Assembly: GCF_905171765.1 (NCBI RefSeq) | Contig: NC_053392.1 | Location: 343,883,010 to 343,947,009 of the forward strand | Source of the DNA: Bufo bufo | Taxonomy: Eukaryota > Chordata > Amphibia > Anura > Bufonidae | DNA: 64,000 nucleotides | Reading direction: 5' to 3' | Part shown: in pieces, positions 1 to 12,550 of the stretch | How the letters are laid out: every line of letters starts with the position of its first letter | How positions within the stretch are numbered: the stretch's first letter is position 1 | Program-made: the position numbers and the translations under genes | Notes under the pieces: generated by a model | The model's database searches: none | The model's input: the letters and a program-made list of their open reading frames with translations, nothing else | Told to the model about the DNA's origin: nothing

Positions 1-3000
1 GCGGGGGTCAAAGTAACTCAATGGTGGCTTCTCCTGTGGTGGCTGATATGATGCCAGAATATGTGCTGTGGGGCCTCTCTCCTCTTCCTGGGTGCAGGGG
101 TCAAAGTAACTCAATGGTGGCTTCTCCTGTGGTGGCTGATATGATGCCAGAATATGTGCTGTGGTGCCTCTCTCCTCTTCCTGGGTGCGGGGGTCAAAGT
201 AACTCAATGGTGGCTTCTCCTGTGGTGGTTAGTATGATGCCAGAATATGTGCTGTGGGGCCTCTCTCCTCTTCCTGGGTGCAGGGGTCAAAGTAACTCAA
301 TGGTGGCTTCTCCTGTGGTGGCTGATATGATGCCAGAATATGTGCTGTGGTGCCTCTCTCCTCTTCCTGGGTGCAGGGGTCAAAGTAACTAAATGGTAGC
401 TTCTCCTGTGGTGGCTGATATGATGCCAGAATATGTGCTGTGGGGCCTCTCTCCTCTTCCTGGGTGCAGGGGTCAAATAAACTAAATTGTGGCCTACTCC
501 TGTGGTGGTCGATATGATGCCTGATTCTCTGATGTGGAACCTCTCTCCTCTGTTTGGGTGAAGGGGTCAAAGTAACTAAATGGTGGCTTCTCCTGTGGTG
601 GCTGATATGATGCCAGAATATGTGCTGTGGTGCCTCTCTCCTCTTCCTGGGTGCAGGGGTCAAAGTAACTAAATGGTGGCTTCTCCTGTGGTGGCTGATA
701 TGATGCCAGAATATGTGCTGTGGTGCCTCTCTCCTCTGTCTGGGTCCAAAGGCCTAAATCACTGAAAGAGGCCTTCTCCTGTGGTGTGTGATATGATGCC
801 TGAATATGTGCTGTGGTGCCTCTCTCCTCTTCCTGGGTGCGGGGGTCAAAGTAACTCAATGGTGGCTTCTCCTGTGGTGGCTGATATGATGCCAGAATAT
901 GTGCTGTGGGGCCTCTCTCCTCTTCCTGGGTGCAGGGGTCAAAGTAACTCAATGGTGGCTTCTCCTGTGGTGGTTAGTATGATGCCAGAATATGTGCTGT
1001 GGGGCCTCTCTCCTCTTCCTGGGTGCAGGGGTCAAAGTAACTCAATGGTGGCTTCTCCTGTGGTGGCTGATATGATGCCAGAATATGTGCTGTGGTGCCT
1101 CTCTCCTCTTCCTGGGTGCGGGGGTCAAAGTAACTCAATGGTGGCTTCTCCTGTGGTGGCTGATATGATGCCAGAATATGTGCTGTGGGGCCTCTCTCCT
1201 CTTCCTGGGTGCAGGGGTCAAAGTAACTCAATGGTGGCTTCTCCTGTGGTGGTTAGTATGATGCCAGAATATGTGCTGTGGGGCCTCTCTCCTCTTCCTG
1301 GGTGCAGGGGTCAAAGTAACTCAATGGTGGCTTCTCCTGTGGTGGCTGATATGATGCCAGAATATGTGCTGTGGTGCCTCTCTCCTCTTCCTGGGTGCGG
1401 GGGTCAAAGTAACTCAATGGTGGCTTCTCCTGTGGTGGCTGATATGATGCCAGAATATGTGCTGTGGGGCCTCTCTCCTCTTCCTGGGTGCAGGGGTCAA
1501 AGTAACTCAATGGTGGCTTCTCCTGTGCTGATTGATATAAAGCTGATGGTTGTGCCATCTGACATGGTTGCCAGGGTCTGATTCAATGGGGGCCTACTCC
1601 TGTGGTGGGTGATCTAAATGCCTGATTCTCTGCTGTGAAACCTCTCTCCTCCGTCTGGGTGTAGGGGTCAAAGTCTTTCAAAGTCGCCTTCTCCTGTGCT
1701 GATTGATATGAAGCTGATGGTTGTGCCATCTGACATGGTTGCCGGGGTCCCATTAAATTGTGGCCTACTCCTGTGGTGGTTGATATGATGCCTGATTCTC
1801 TGATGTGGAACCTCTCTCCTCTGTTTGGGTGAAGGGGTCAAAGTAACTAAATGGTGGCTTCTCCTGTGGTGGCTGATATGATGCCAGAATATGTGCTGTG
1901 GGGCCTCTCTCCTCTTCCTGGGTGCAGGGGTCAAATAAACTAAATTGTGGCCTACTCCTGTGGTGGTTGATATGATGCCTGATTCTCTGATGTGGAACCT
2001 CTCTCCTCTGTTTGGGTGAAGGGGTCAAAGTAACTAAATGGTGGCTTCTCCTGTGGTGGCTGATATGATGCCAGAATATGTGCTGTGGGGCCTCTCTCCT
2101 CTTCCTGGGTGCAGGGGTCAAAGTAACTCAATGGTGGCTTCTCCTGTGGTGGCTGATATGATGCCAGAATATGTGCTGTGGTGCCTCTCTCCTCTGTCTG
2201 GGTCCAAAGGCCTAAATCACTGAAAGAGGCCTTCTCCTGTGGTGTGTGATATGATGCCTGAATATGTGCTGTGGTGCCTCTCTCCTCTTCCTGGGTGCGG
2301 GGGTCAAAGTAACTCAATGGTGGCTTCTCCTGTGTTGGCTGATATGATGCCAGAATATGTGCTGTGGTGCCTCTCTCCTCTTCCTGGGTGCGGGGGTCAA
2401 AGTAACTCAATGGTGGCTTCTCCTGTGGTGGCTGATATGATGCCAGAATATGTGCTGTGGGGCCTCTCTCCTCTTCCTGGGTGCAGGGGTCAAAGTAACT
2501 CAATGGTGGCTTCTCCTGTGGTGGTTAGTATGATGCCAGAATATGTGCTGTGGGGCCTCTCTCCTCTTCCTGGGTGCAGGGGTCAAAGTAACTCAATGGT
2601 GGCTTCTCCTGTGGTGGCTGATATGAAGCCAGAATATGTGCTGTGGTGCCTCTCTCCTCTTCCTGGGTGCAGGGGTCAAAGTAACTAAATGGTGGCTTCT
2701 CCTGTGGTGGCTGATATGATGCCAGAATATGTGCTGTGGGGCCTCTCTCCTCTTCCTGGGTGCAGGGGTCAAATAAACTAAATTGTGGCCTACTCCTGTG
2801 GTGGTTGATATGATGCCTGATTCTCTGATGTGGAACCTCTCTCCTCTGTTTGGGTGAAGGGGTCAAAGTAACTAAATGGTGGCTTCTCCTGTGGTGGCTG
2901 ATATGATGCCAGAATATGTGCTGTGGTGCCTCTCTCCTCTTCCTGGGTGCAGGGGTCAAAGTAACTAAATGGTGGCTTCTCCTGTGGTGGCTGATATGAT

Positions 3001-6000
3001 GCCAGAATATGTGCTGTGGGGCCTCTCTCCTCTTCCTGGGTGCAGGGGTCAAAGTAACTCAATGGTGGCTTCTCCTGTGGTGGCTGATATGATGCCAGAA
3101 TATGTGCTGTGGTGCCTCTCTCCTCTGTCTGGGTCCAAAGGCCTAAATCACTGAAAGAGGCCTTCTCCTGTGGTGTGTGATATGATGCCTGAATATGTGC
3201 TGTGGTGCCTCTCTCCTCTTCCTGGGTGCGGGGGTCAAAGTAACTCAATGGTGGCTTCTCCTGTGGTGGCTGATATGATGCCAGAATATGTGCTGTGGTG
3301 CCTCTCTCCTCTTCCTGGGTGCGGGGGTCAAAGTAACTCAATGGTGGCTTCTCCTGTGGTGGCTGATATGATGCCAGAATATGTGCTGTGGGGCCTCTCT
3401 CCTCTTCCTGGGTGCAGGGGTCAAAGTAACTCAATGGTGGCTTCTCCTGTGGTGGTTAGTATGATGCCAGAATATGTGCTGTGGGGCCTCTCTCCTCTTC
3501 CTGGGTGCAGGGGTCAAAGTAACTCAATGGTGGCTTCTCCTGTGGTGGCTGATATGATGCCAGAATATGTGCTGTGGTGCCTCTCTCCTCTTCCTGGTTG
3601 CGGGGGTCAAAGTAACTCAATGGTGGCTTCTCCTGTGGTGGTTAGTATGATGCCAGAATATGTGCTGTGGGGCCTCTCTCCTCTTCCTGGGTGCAGGGGT
3701 CAAAGTAACTCAATGGTGGCTTCTCCTGTGGTGGCTGATATGATGCCAGAATATGTGCTGTGGTGCCTCTCTCCTCTTCCTGGGTGCAGGGGTCAAAGTA
3801 ACTAAATGGTGGCTTCTCCTGTGGTGGCTGATATGATGCCAGAATATGTGCTGTGGGGCCTCTCTCCTCTTCCTGGGTGCAGGGGTCAAATAAACTAAAT
3901 TGTGGCCTACTCCTGTGGTGGTTGATATGATGCCTGATTCTCTGATGTGGAACCTCTCTCCTCTGTTTGGGTGAAGGGGTCAAAGTAACTCAATGGTGGC
4001 TTCTCCTGTGGTGGCTGATATGATGCCAGAATATGTGCTGTGGTGCCTCTCTCCTCTGTCTGGGTCCAAAGGCCTAAATCACTGAAAGAGGCCTTCTCCT
4101 GTGGTGTGTGATATGATGCCTGAATATGTGCTGTGGTGCCTCTCTCCTCTTCCTGGGTGCGGGGGTCAAAGTAACTCAATGGTGGCTTCTCCTGTGGTGG
4201 CTGATATGATGCCAGAATATGTGCTGTGGGGCCTCTCTCCTCTTCCTGGGTGCAGGGGTCAAAGTAACTCAATGGTGGCTTCTCCTGTGGTGGTTAGTAT
4301 GATGCCAGAATATGTGCTGTGGGGCCTCTCTCCTCTTCCTGGGTGCAGGGGTCAAAGTAACTCAATGGTGGCTTCTCCTGTGGTGGCTGATATGATGCCA
4401 GAATATGTGCTGTGGTGCCTCTCTCCTCTTCCTGGGTGCGGGGGTCAAAGTAACTCAATGGTGGCTTCTCCTGTGGTGGCTGATATGATGCCAGAATATG
4501 TGCTGTGGGGCCTCTCTCCTCTTCCTGGGTGCAGGGGTCAAAGTAACTCAATGGTGGCTTCTCCTGTGGTGGTTAGTATGATGCCAGAATATGTGCTGTG
4601 GGGCCTCTCTCCTCTTCCTGGGTGCAGGGGTCAAAGTAACTCAATGGTGGCTTCTCCTGTGGTGGCTGATATGATGCCAGAATATGTGCTGTGGTGCCTC
4701 TCTCCTCTTCCTGGGTGCGGGGGTCAAAGTAACTCAATGGTGGCTTCTCCTGTGGTGGCTGATATGATGCCAGAATATGTGCTGTGGGGCCTCTCTCCTC
4801 TTCCTGGGTGCAGGGGTCAAAGTAACTCAATGGTGGCTTCTCCTGTGGTGGTTGATATGATGCCTGATTCTCTGCTGTGAAACCTCTCTCCTCCATCTGG
4901 GTGTAGGGGTCAAAGTCTTTCAAAGTCGCCTTCTCCTGTGCTGATTGATATAAAGCTGATGGTTGTGCCATCTGACATGGTTGCCAGGGTCTGATTCAAT
5001 GGGGGCCTACTCCTGTGGTGGGTGATCTAAATGCCTGATTCTCTGCTGTGAAACCTCTCTCCTCCGTCTGGGTGTAGGGGTCAAAGTCTTTCAAAGTCGC
5101 CTTCTCCTGTGCTGATTGATATGAAGCTGATGGTTGTGCCATCTGACATGGTTGCCGGGGTCCCATTAAATTGTGGCCTACTCCTGTGGTGGTTGATATG
5201 ATGCCTGATTCTCTGATGTGGAACCTCTCTCCTCTGTTTGGGTGAAGGGGTCAAAGTAACTAAATGGTGGCTTCTCCTGTGGTGGCTGATATGATGCCAG
5301 AATATGTGCTGTGGGGCCTCTCTCCTCTTCCTGGGTGCAGGGGTCAAAGTAACTCAATGGTGGCTTCTCCTGTGGTGGCTGATATGATGCCAGAATATGT
5401 GCTGTGGTGCCTCTCTCCTCTTCCTGGGTGCGGGGGTCAAAGTAACTCAATGGTGGCTTCTCCTGTGGTGGCTGATATGATGCCAGAATATGTGCTGTGG
5501 TGCCTCTCTCCTCTTCCTGGGTGCAGGGGTCAAAGTAACTAAATGGTGGCTTCTCCTGTGGTGGTTGATATGATGCCTGATTCTCTGCTGTGAAACCTCT
5601 CTCCTCCATCTGGGTGTAGGGGTCAAAGTCTTTCAAAGTCGCCTTCTCCTGTGCTGATTGATATAAAGCTGATGGTTGTGCCATCTGACATGGTTGCCAG
5701 GGTCTGATTCAATGGGGGCCTACTCCTGTGGTGGGTGATCTAAATGCCTGATTCTCTGCTGTGAAACCTCTCTCCTCCGTCTGGGTGTAGGGGTCAAAGT
5801 CTTTCAAAGTCGCCTTCTCCTGTGCTGATTGATATGAAGCTGATGGTTGTGCCATCTGCCATGGTTGCCGGGGTCCCATTAAATTGGGGCCTACTCCTGT
5901 GGTGGGTGATCTAAATGCCTGATTCTCTGCTTTGAAACCTCTCTCCTCCGTCCGGGTGTAGGGGTCAAAGTCTGTCAAAGTCGCCTTCTCCTGTGCTGAT

Positions 6001-6300
6001 TGATATAAAGCTTATGCTTGTGCCATCTGACATGGTTGCCGGGGTCTGATTCAATGGTGGCCTACTCCTGTGGTGGGTGATCTAAATGCCTGATTCTCTG
6101 CTGTGTAACCTCTCTCCTCCGTCTGGGTGTAGGGGTCAAAGTAACTAAATGGTGGCCTACTCCTGTGGTGGGTGATATGATGCCTGGTTCTCTGCTGTGG
6201 GACCTCTCTCCTTTGTCTGGGTGCTGTGGTCAAAATAATAGTAAGTGACCTTCTCCATTGGTGGGTGACTTGAAGCCTGATTCTGTGCTATGGGACCTCA
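1..6300. repeat. 93-bp minisatellite with higher-order structure
   Basis: About 6.3 kb of a 93-bp unit (core TGATGCCAGAATATGTGCTG) in several variants. Because 93 is divisible by 3, long open frames run through on both strands, so these frames are not evidence of coding. Variants follow an ordered A-C-B trimer in places (about 781-1500 and 4101-4850). A marker variant containing GGCCTAAATCACTGAAAGAG begins at 751, 2209, 3140 and 4071, spaced 1458, 931 and 931 bp, which shows a roughly ten-unit higher-order repeat. Units decay towards 6300, where the array passes directly into a hAT 3' end. The left limit lies outside the window. Confidence 0.95.
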
Positions 6301-6592
6301 CTCCAATTAATATTGTTTAATTTTTATTTATTTTATGTTAACTCATCATTTCCCTATCTACATTTGTTTGCAGGGGATTTAACTACATTTTGCTGCCTTT
6401 TGCAGCCCTCTAGCCCTTTCCGGGTGTGTTTTACAGCCTTTTCAGTGCCCAAAAGTTCGGGTCCCCATTGACTTCTATGGGGTTCGGGTTCGGGATGAAG
6501 TTCGGGTCGAGTTCGGATCCCGAACCCGAACATTTTTCGAAAGTTCGGCCGAACTCGTCGAACCCGAACATCCAGGTGTTCGCTCAACTCTA
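6301..6592 (+). mobile_element. 3' terminal segment of a hAT element (TAGxGATG family)
   Basis: This AT-rich then GTTCGGG-rich segment aligns by eye with 39900-40183, the 3' end of the hAT composite: both hold CATTTGTTTGCAGGG, a TTTTGCAGxCCTCTAGCCCTT stretch, a 'CCCCATTGACT..ATGGGGTTC' block and a GTTCGGCCGAAC block. It ends GCTCAACTCTA, a diverged form of the family terminus GCTCATCCCTA. The 93-bp minisatellite immediately upstream is therefore probably interior sequence of this hAT copy. The 5' end is outside the window, so no target duplication can be checked (8 bp downstream: ATGACAAA). Confidence 0.75.
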
Positions 6593-7260
6593 ATGACAAA
6601 GTGTATTGCCAGCTTTGAACTATATAAAATCTACCGAAGTTGCTGATAAAATGTAACCTACATTCTCAACACTTTTACGTCACATGGTTCTGAAGTAAAA
6701 ATAGAAAACTTAAATGAACTAACCACAGTGAAACTGTAAAATATTGAATCCGATCTAATGGCTTCAAATAAAGTTGTGCTTTACTGACTTTTGAAATTGA
6801 ATTTATCTCAGAGAAAATTAAGTTAAGGAATCAATAGAGATGAATTATTAACAGAAAACATAGAATCGTTTGGACCCACAAACTGCTCATTACAAGTATG
6901 TATCTGTCGTTATTGTCAAAATTCAATTCTTCACAGGTGGTGGCACTTCTGCAAGATATGGATCTGAAATATAGTAGTATTCTGAATAAAAATAGTTACT
7001 GCCTCTTAGAACACTATAAATCTGTAAATACTTTAGTTCTGCTCTGTGAATGATAGCATCTTAACTCTTAACTAAATAGATCAAATTACTGTTTTCTCTG
7101 TAAGCCGAGAAAATATAGGAGTGCTGTACATTTACAAGTCAGCATCCCAGCATGTACCAGGTTCAGATGAATGGGACTGGTACAGGGATTTCAGCAATAA
7201 ATTTGTTGTGTGTGAATATCACCTCAGGGTGTGATACTTCATGAGTTTTTAATGTGTTTT
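6593..7260. other. AT-rich sequence, no feature seen
   Basis: No open frame of interest, no terminal inverted repeats and no tandem structure were recognised. Confidence 0.5.
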
Positions 7261-7620
7261 TAATGCCACACTATGTGGGAACACCCATAGAGCCTGTTCA
7301 CACAACATTTTTTGGCGCTGTGCTGTCTTTCGCACGTTTTCCGTGCAGAATCCGCACCAAAAGACACCTCTAAAAAGCCTACCATTCATTTCAATGGGAG
7401 ACAGAAAATGCATTTTTTCCATGCTGAAAAAAAACTGAGTGGAAAAAAGAAGCAGCATGCTCTATCTTGGAGTGGATTCCATGTTGATTCTCCCATTGAT
7501 ATGAATAGGATGCTGGAAAAACAGCACCAAAAAATGCACAGAAAATCAGCGTGGATTCTAAGCTGACTTTTTCAGCGTGTTTTCAAAATCCATCAAGTGA
7601 ATATACCCTTAAAATCAATG
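7261..7620. repeat. probable degraded MITE
   Basis: The segment starts near GAGCCTGTTCACACAACA and ends near AAGTGAATATACCCTTAA. It contains several 'CATTxATTTCAATGGGAGA' and 'GTGGATTC' type blocks in both orientations, like the foldback MITEs further right in the window. The ends are too diverged to define a target duplication. Confidence 0.4.
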
Positions 7621-8820
7621 GGTGGAGATTTGGACAGCTGCAGGAAAATTTCCTGACCTTAGGATGGAGCCTATTAACAAGCTATAGGTTGCCTCCTGGA
7701 GTTTGTTTGTAGCCTAGGTTCTTTGTTGCATTCTAAGTCCAATGGATTTATCATAGAGCTTCAGCCATTTAAATGAAGACTGTATTAGTTTTATGTATGA
7801 CATGTATTTTCTTAAACATGTAAGTGTATTATATGTATTAAATGGGGAGAGCAGAGAAAGGCTACTGCCAGACACTTCTGATGGTGGCTTATCTCCTGGG
7901 AGAAGAAAGGGATCGTGCAAAAATAATAATTTCACTTGATCCTTCTCTCAGAAGCTTCCCATAATCAGGAGCTCCCCATACACACTAGAGCGTCAGCTGG
8001 GCCTGCTTTTCAGCCAACAATACCCTAAAAAGAAAAGACAGTCTTAAAATAGCAATTACCTGCTGAATCCCACATTGCCTCAGTGCCCTCTGCCAGTCCA
8101 AGTTTACAGTGCTACAGTGGTGACATCATATTGACACAGGTGAACACTTCAGTAAATGGCTGGCCTCAGTGGTTGCAAGACTGGAGCCAGTGATTATACC
8201 AAAGCATTAATGAAGCAATCAAATGATCACATTGTGAAGTTCCCTAGTGGGGCTAAAAAAAAGCACCAGAAAGGATATAATTTCAATCAGGTGGAGTCCC
8301 CTCAACTTTATATACGCCCCTGAAACTAAGGATAAAAAGCATTTCCTATATTAGTTGGGAAGTTTAGCTTAGAGTTATGCTTCTTCGTTTTAATACATAC
8401 TCAAGTGTGTTCACAATTACAAAATGGCAATAAATATAATAATGAAAAATAATATATTCCGCTAGCTACATTTTATGATTCAAATTTACAACTCCTTGAT
8501 ATATATTACTTTCATAAATTTGAAACTTACATTTTGAAACTTAATGTGCCAAAGAAAAAGGCTTATGGTATTTGAACCACACAAATGTCACCTTTGGAAA
8601 AAAAATGTATCATCGTGGTTTCTTATCACACTATATGCTTCCTTGACTTGCTCCTGTCTGTCATGTTTACTTAGGCCTCTTGACAGGGTTAAGAATGGTC
8701 AGTGCTGTCAAGAATTCATCTTGTTCCCTTCAAAGAAAGCATAACATCATACTGTCTTACACCTCTTTTGAGAAGTGTCAGTGAGTATTTTCAATTTTAC
8801 TGTATTAAACTAAGAAAAAT
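7621..8820. other. AT-rich sequence, no feature seen
   Basis: Short frames only. No repeat structure was recognised by eye. Confidence 0.5.
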
Positions 8821-8868
8821 GCATAGATAGATAGATAGATAGATAGATATATAGATGATAGATGATGA
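8821..8868. repeat. (GATA)n microsatellite
   Basis: An uninterrupted run of GATA units that then degenerates to GATGATAGATGAT. Confidence 0.95.
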
Positions 8869-9008
8869 TCATATGGGAGTACTTATACTATTCTTTTCTT
8901 TCATTTCGTTAGAAAGGCAAATTCTGGCCTAAAGATGCTATTATAATAAATGTTCTTAAAATTGTTCCTGTTGTATGGTCTGGACAAATTGAGAATGCTG
9001 CAACTTCT

Positions 9009-9023
9009 CCCCCCCCCCCCCCC
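9009..9023. repeat. poly-C tract
   Basis: Run of 15 C residues. Confidence 0.9.
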
Positions 9024-9044
9024 AACTACACGCAGGCTCCTAAT

Positions 9045-9047
<3 letters not shown>

Positions 9048-9087
<40 letters not shown>
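9048..9087. repeat. (TA)n microsatellite, insertion site of the Ngaro pair
   Basis: About 40 bp of alternating A and T abuts the left terminus TTGTGGTC of the first Ngaro-like element. ATATAT also separates the two elements (14797-14802), and ATATATAG follows the second (20344 on). Both elements therefore appear to sit in one original (TA)n tract. Confidence 0.9.
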
Positions 9088-9091
<4 letters not shown>

Positions 9092-9242
9092 GGTCATGGC
9101 TACGGCCAAGAGGTATCCGAAGAACCCTAGGGAGAGAAACAACAGGAACAACCTAACCCAGCTAGGCGTGTCTTAGCTGACCTGACTAAATGGCTTGTTG
9201 TGTGCCCTGAGCCACGATCGTGGGTAGGCCTATAAGTGGGCA
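9088..9242 (-). repeat. Split direct repeat A, copy 1 (first Ngaro-like element)
   Basis: 155 bp, repeated at 9380-9534. After this copy the sequence runs into TACCC; after the other copy it runs into AAAAACC. Confidence 0.9.
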
Positions 9243-9281
9243 TACCCTGTGGAAATGAGAAGATAAGGGAGGGAGGGTGGG

Positions 9282-9379
9282 GCACCTGAGAACCCACGCC
9301 TGGAAGTGAGGGTGTGGCTCGTATATGAAGAGCCTCCGCCCCTCCCACAAATGCAGGCTGACTAATCAGCCTTACCAAC
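9282..9379 (-). repeat. Split direct repeat B, copy 1 (first Ngaro-like element)
   Basis: 98 bp, repeated at 14699-14796 at the far end of the element. It ends CCTTACCAAC. Confidence 0.9.
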
Positions 9380-9534
9380 TTGTGGTCATGGCTACGGCCA
9401 AGAGGTATCCGAAGAACCCTAGGGAGAGAAACAACAGGAACAACCTAACCCAGCTAGGCGTGTCTTAGCTGACCTGACTAAATGGCTTGTTGTGTGCCCT
9501 GAGCCACGATCGTGGGTAGGCCTATAAGTGGGCA
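9380..9534 (-). repeat. Split direct repeat A, copy 2 (first Ngaro-like element)
   Basis: 155 bp, matches 9088-9242, and leads into the element interior. Confidence 0.9.
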
Positions 9535-10547
9535 AAAACCAAGCCAAGTAGGGTAGAAAAGGAATTCGAATGGCATGTGCAAACTAATCCCCAGGCCAAC
9601 TGCAAGGCGTCAGGGATCTAGAGCGAAAATTCGGGGTATACGAGGCAAGACCAGTAGGAGACCTACAACCCATCTTGTGGATGACAAGGCCAGAGACATG
9701 ATTCTCAATATTGCGTATACTGCCCCAAAGCGGAATGGAGGACCGGGAATACGTTGTGAAATGGATCATAAAAACCAACTGAAACTTGTAAAGTTTGGCT
9801 CTAGTGCGAGTACTGGCAATGCCCTAGCCTCAGGAGATCGTGGGACCGCAACCTAACTGCCTAGACTATTTAGAAATGAGGGCCAAAAAGAAACCATGAA
9901 GATAGGAAGAGAATCCTTGAATAGTTCCCCAGACAACAGCTATCTGCTAGCCGTGGTCCGCGCGTTGTTCTACTGTGTGCCCGAGAATTATTTTGCGTTT
10001 GAGACGTGAAGACCGACCTACAATCTGAAACTTCTACCGTGAGGAAATGCTGGACCTTGTCCAAAATCCGATTTAGCGTGGTTGTAGGGAGTCTGAGGTT
10101 AGTGCGGCAAGAAGCTACGAAGCCATAATATACAAGATTCTGTCTATGCCCTCCCATGAGTGAGGGAATGCAATGCAATGAAGCTACCGACGAAAATGAG
10201 TTCCTGGTCATGGTAAAAAGGCAAAGACTTTGCGCGGGGACCTGGTTGACAAGATATGATCGACTACGATCAGAGACTGAAATGTTAGAGGGAATTGCCC
10301 TACTTGTTCTTCATCTGGCAGGACCTGAACGAAAGCATGAACAATTAAAGAAAGACTAAATATCTGCGTAAGACATGACAATGATGCTGTAGGGCGAACC
10401 GGACCAGTTTGTGGTCAAAACATAAAGTGAGCAATCAACGTTGATTATTAGGAAATTAGGGAAGCAGGTATGTATGCGATACATAGGGGCCAAATCAGCC
10501 CAGATGCACAACCAACCAGGCAATCAGCCCAGCAGGACTGAAAAAAC
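9535..10547. other. Interior of first Ngaro-like element, no recognised gene
   Basis: Short open frames only, none resembling RT, RNase H or recombinase. No repeat structure seen. Confidence 0.6.
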
Positions 10548-11272
10548 AGTCATCGGGCCCCCGAAGCCATGGGGCCGAAGCTGTCATCGGGCCCCCGAAG
10601 CCATGAGGCCGAAGCTGTCATCGGGCCCCCGAAGCCATGGGGCCGAAGCTGTCATCGGGCCCCCGAAGCCGTGGGGCCGAAGCTGTCATCGGGCCCCCGA
10701 AGCCGTGGGGCCGAAGCTGTCATCGGGCCCCCGAAGGCGTGGGGCCGAAGCTGTCATCGGGCCCCCGAAGGCGTGGGGCCGAAGCTGTCATCGGGCCCCC
10801 GAAGGCGTGGGGCCGAAGCTGTCATCGGGCCCCCGAAGGCGTGGGGCCGAAGCTGTCATCGGGCCCCCGAAGGCGTGGGGCCGAAGCTGTCATCGGGCCC
10901 CCGAAGGCGTGGGGCCGAAGCTGTCATCGGGCCCCCGAAGGCGTGGGGCCGAAGCTGTCATCGGGCCCCCGAAGGCGTGGGGCCGAAGCTGTCATCGGGC
11001 CCCCGAAGGCGTGGGGCCGAAGCTGTCATCGGGCCCCCGAAGGCGTGGGGCCGAAGCTGTCATCGGGCCCCCGAAGGCGTGGGGCCGAAGCTGTCATCGG
11101 GCCCCCGAAGGCGTGGGGCCGAAGCTGTCATCGGGCCCCCGAAGCCGTGGGGCCGAAGCTGTCATCGGGCCCCCGAAGCCATGGGGCCGAAGCTGTCACC
11201 GGGCCCCCGAAGCCATGGGGCCGAAGCTGTCACCGGGCCCCCGAAGCCATGGGGCCGAAGCTGTCATCGGAC
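10548..11272. repeat. 34-bp GC-rich minisatellite
   Basis: About 21 units of a 34-bp unit containing GGCCGAAGCTGTCATCGGG. Variants GCCATG, GCCGTG and GGCGTG are grouped in blocks, with GGCGTG in the middle, which indicates local amplification. As 34 is not a multiple of 3, all three plus-strand frames read the same peptide series in rotation, which explains the overlapping long frames. Diverged single units recur near 11580-11640 and 12795-12850. Confidence 0.95.
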
Positions 11273-11925
11273 CTGAATAAAAGGTGCAGGTTAAATTAAA
11301 CCATGAGCCTGACCGATGTGGCAGGCGATACCTAAGATAAACTACGTGGCCTGAATGACATGCAAGGCGAAATATCGTTAGGAATGAGACCTGACCGACG
11401 TGGAAGGTGACCCCAATATGAGTTCAACTGCATGACCTGAAAAGACGAAGGGAAACGTGACAGAAAATGGAGATAATAACGGACAAAGTAAAATTAAACC
11501 TGAATAAAATAAGCTGGCAAGCAGGTAAAGATATGAGTCATTCAAAAGCATAGATGCACAGGTGGACAGACAACCATTGGTCGGACCCCTGAAGCCATGG
11601 GGCCGAAGCAACCACCAGGGGCCCATGGGGCCGGGCAGCCGCCAGGATGCGAACCTTAGAATTAAGGACGGCAGGGGAAAAGATTGGGGCTTAACCCAAC
11701 GGGTTTAGTAATCAACCGGGACTCGATAACCTAGAAAGACAAAGACATGGGGTAAAGCTTCTTAATGAAATGAGGCTGAAATGAACTGCAAGTACTAATC
11801 TGTAAAATATAAATGAACAAAATAAAACTTCTGAAAGGTGTGCCATGGAAAATAGTAGCAGATGGCCGTATGACCTACCAATGTCGATGACGATTGTGAA
11901 ATCCTCTAAGCCAAGAGCCATGCGT

Positions 11926-12550
11926 GAGAGTCCCCCATGGCGGGAGCCATGCGAGAGAGTCCCCCATGGCGGGAGCCATGCGTGAGAGTCCCCCATGGCG
12001 GGAGCCATGCGTGAGAGTCCCCCATGGCGGGAGCCATGCGTGAGAGTCCCCCATGGCGGGAGCCATGCGTGAGAGTCCCCCATGGCGGGAGCCATGCGTG
12101 AGAGTCCCCCATGGCGGGAGCCATGCGTGAGAGTCCCCCATGGCGGGAGCCATGCGTGAGAGTCCCCCATGGCGGGAGCCATGCGTGAGAGTCCCCCATG
12201 GCGGGAGCCATGCGTGAGAGTCCCCCATGGCGGGAGCCATGCGTGAGAGTCCCCCATGGCGGGAGCCAAGCGTGAGAGCCCCTCATGGCGGGAGCCAAGC
12301 GTGAGAGCCCCCCATGGCGGGAGCCAAGCGTGAGAGCCCCCCATGGCGGGAGCCAAGCGTGAGAGCCCCCCATGGCGGGAGCCAAGCGTGAGAGCCCCTC
12401 ATGGCGGGAGCCATGCGTGAGAGCCCCTCATGGCGGGAGCCATGCGTGAGAGCCCCTCATGGCGGGAGCCATGCGTGAGAGCCCCTCATGGCGGGAGCCA
12501 TGCGTGAGAGCCCCTCATGGCGGGAGCCATGCGTGAGAGCCCCTCATGGC
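11926..12550. repeat. 29-bp minisatellite
   Basis: About 21 units of a 29-bp unit (core GGGAGCCATGCGTGAGAG). Three blocks can be read from left to right: CATGCG with AGTCCCCC, CAAGCG with AGCCCC, then CATGCG with AGCCCCTC. Open frames on the minus strand are a by-product of the repeat. Confidence 0.95.

Noticed and set aside
21..5978. Long open frames on both strands across the first 6 kb
   Set aside because: They follow the 93-bp unit, appear on both strands with the same repeat period and match no protein family; unit length divisible by 3 explains them.
10441..11299. Three overlapping plus-strand frames of 220-279 codons, proline/glycine rich
   Set aside because: All are products of the 34-bp minisatellite.
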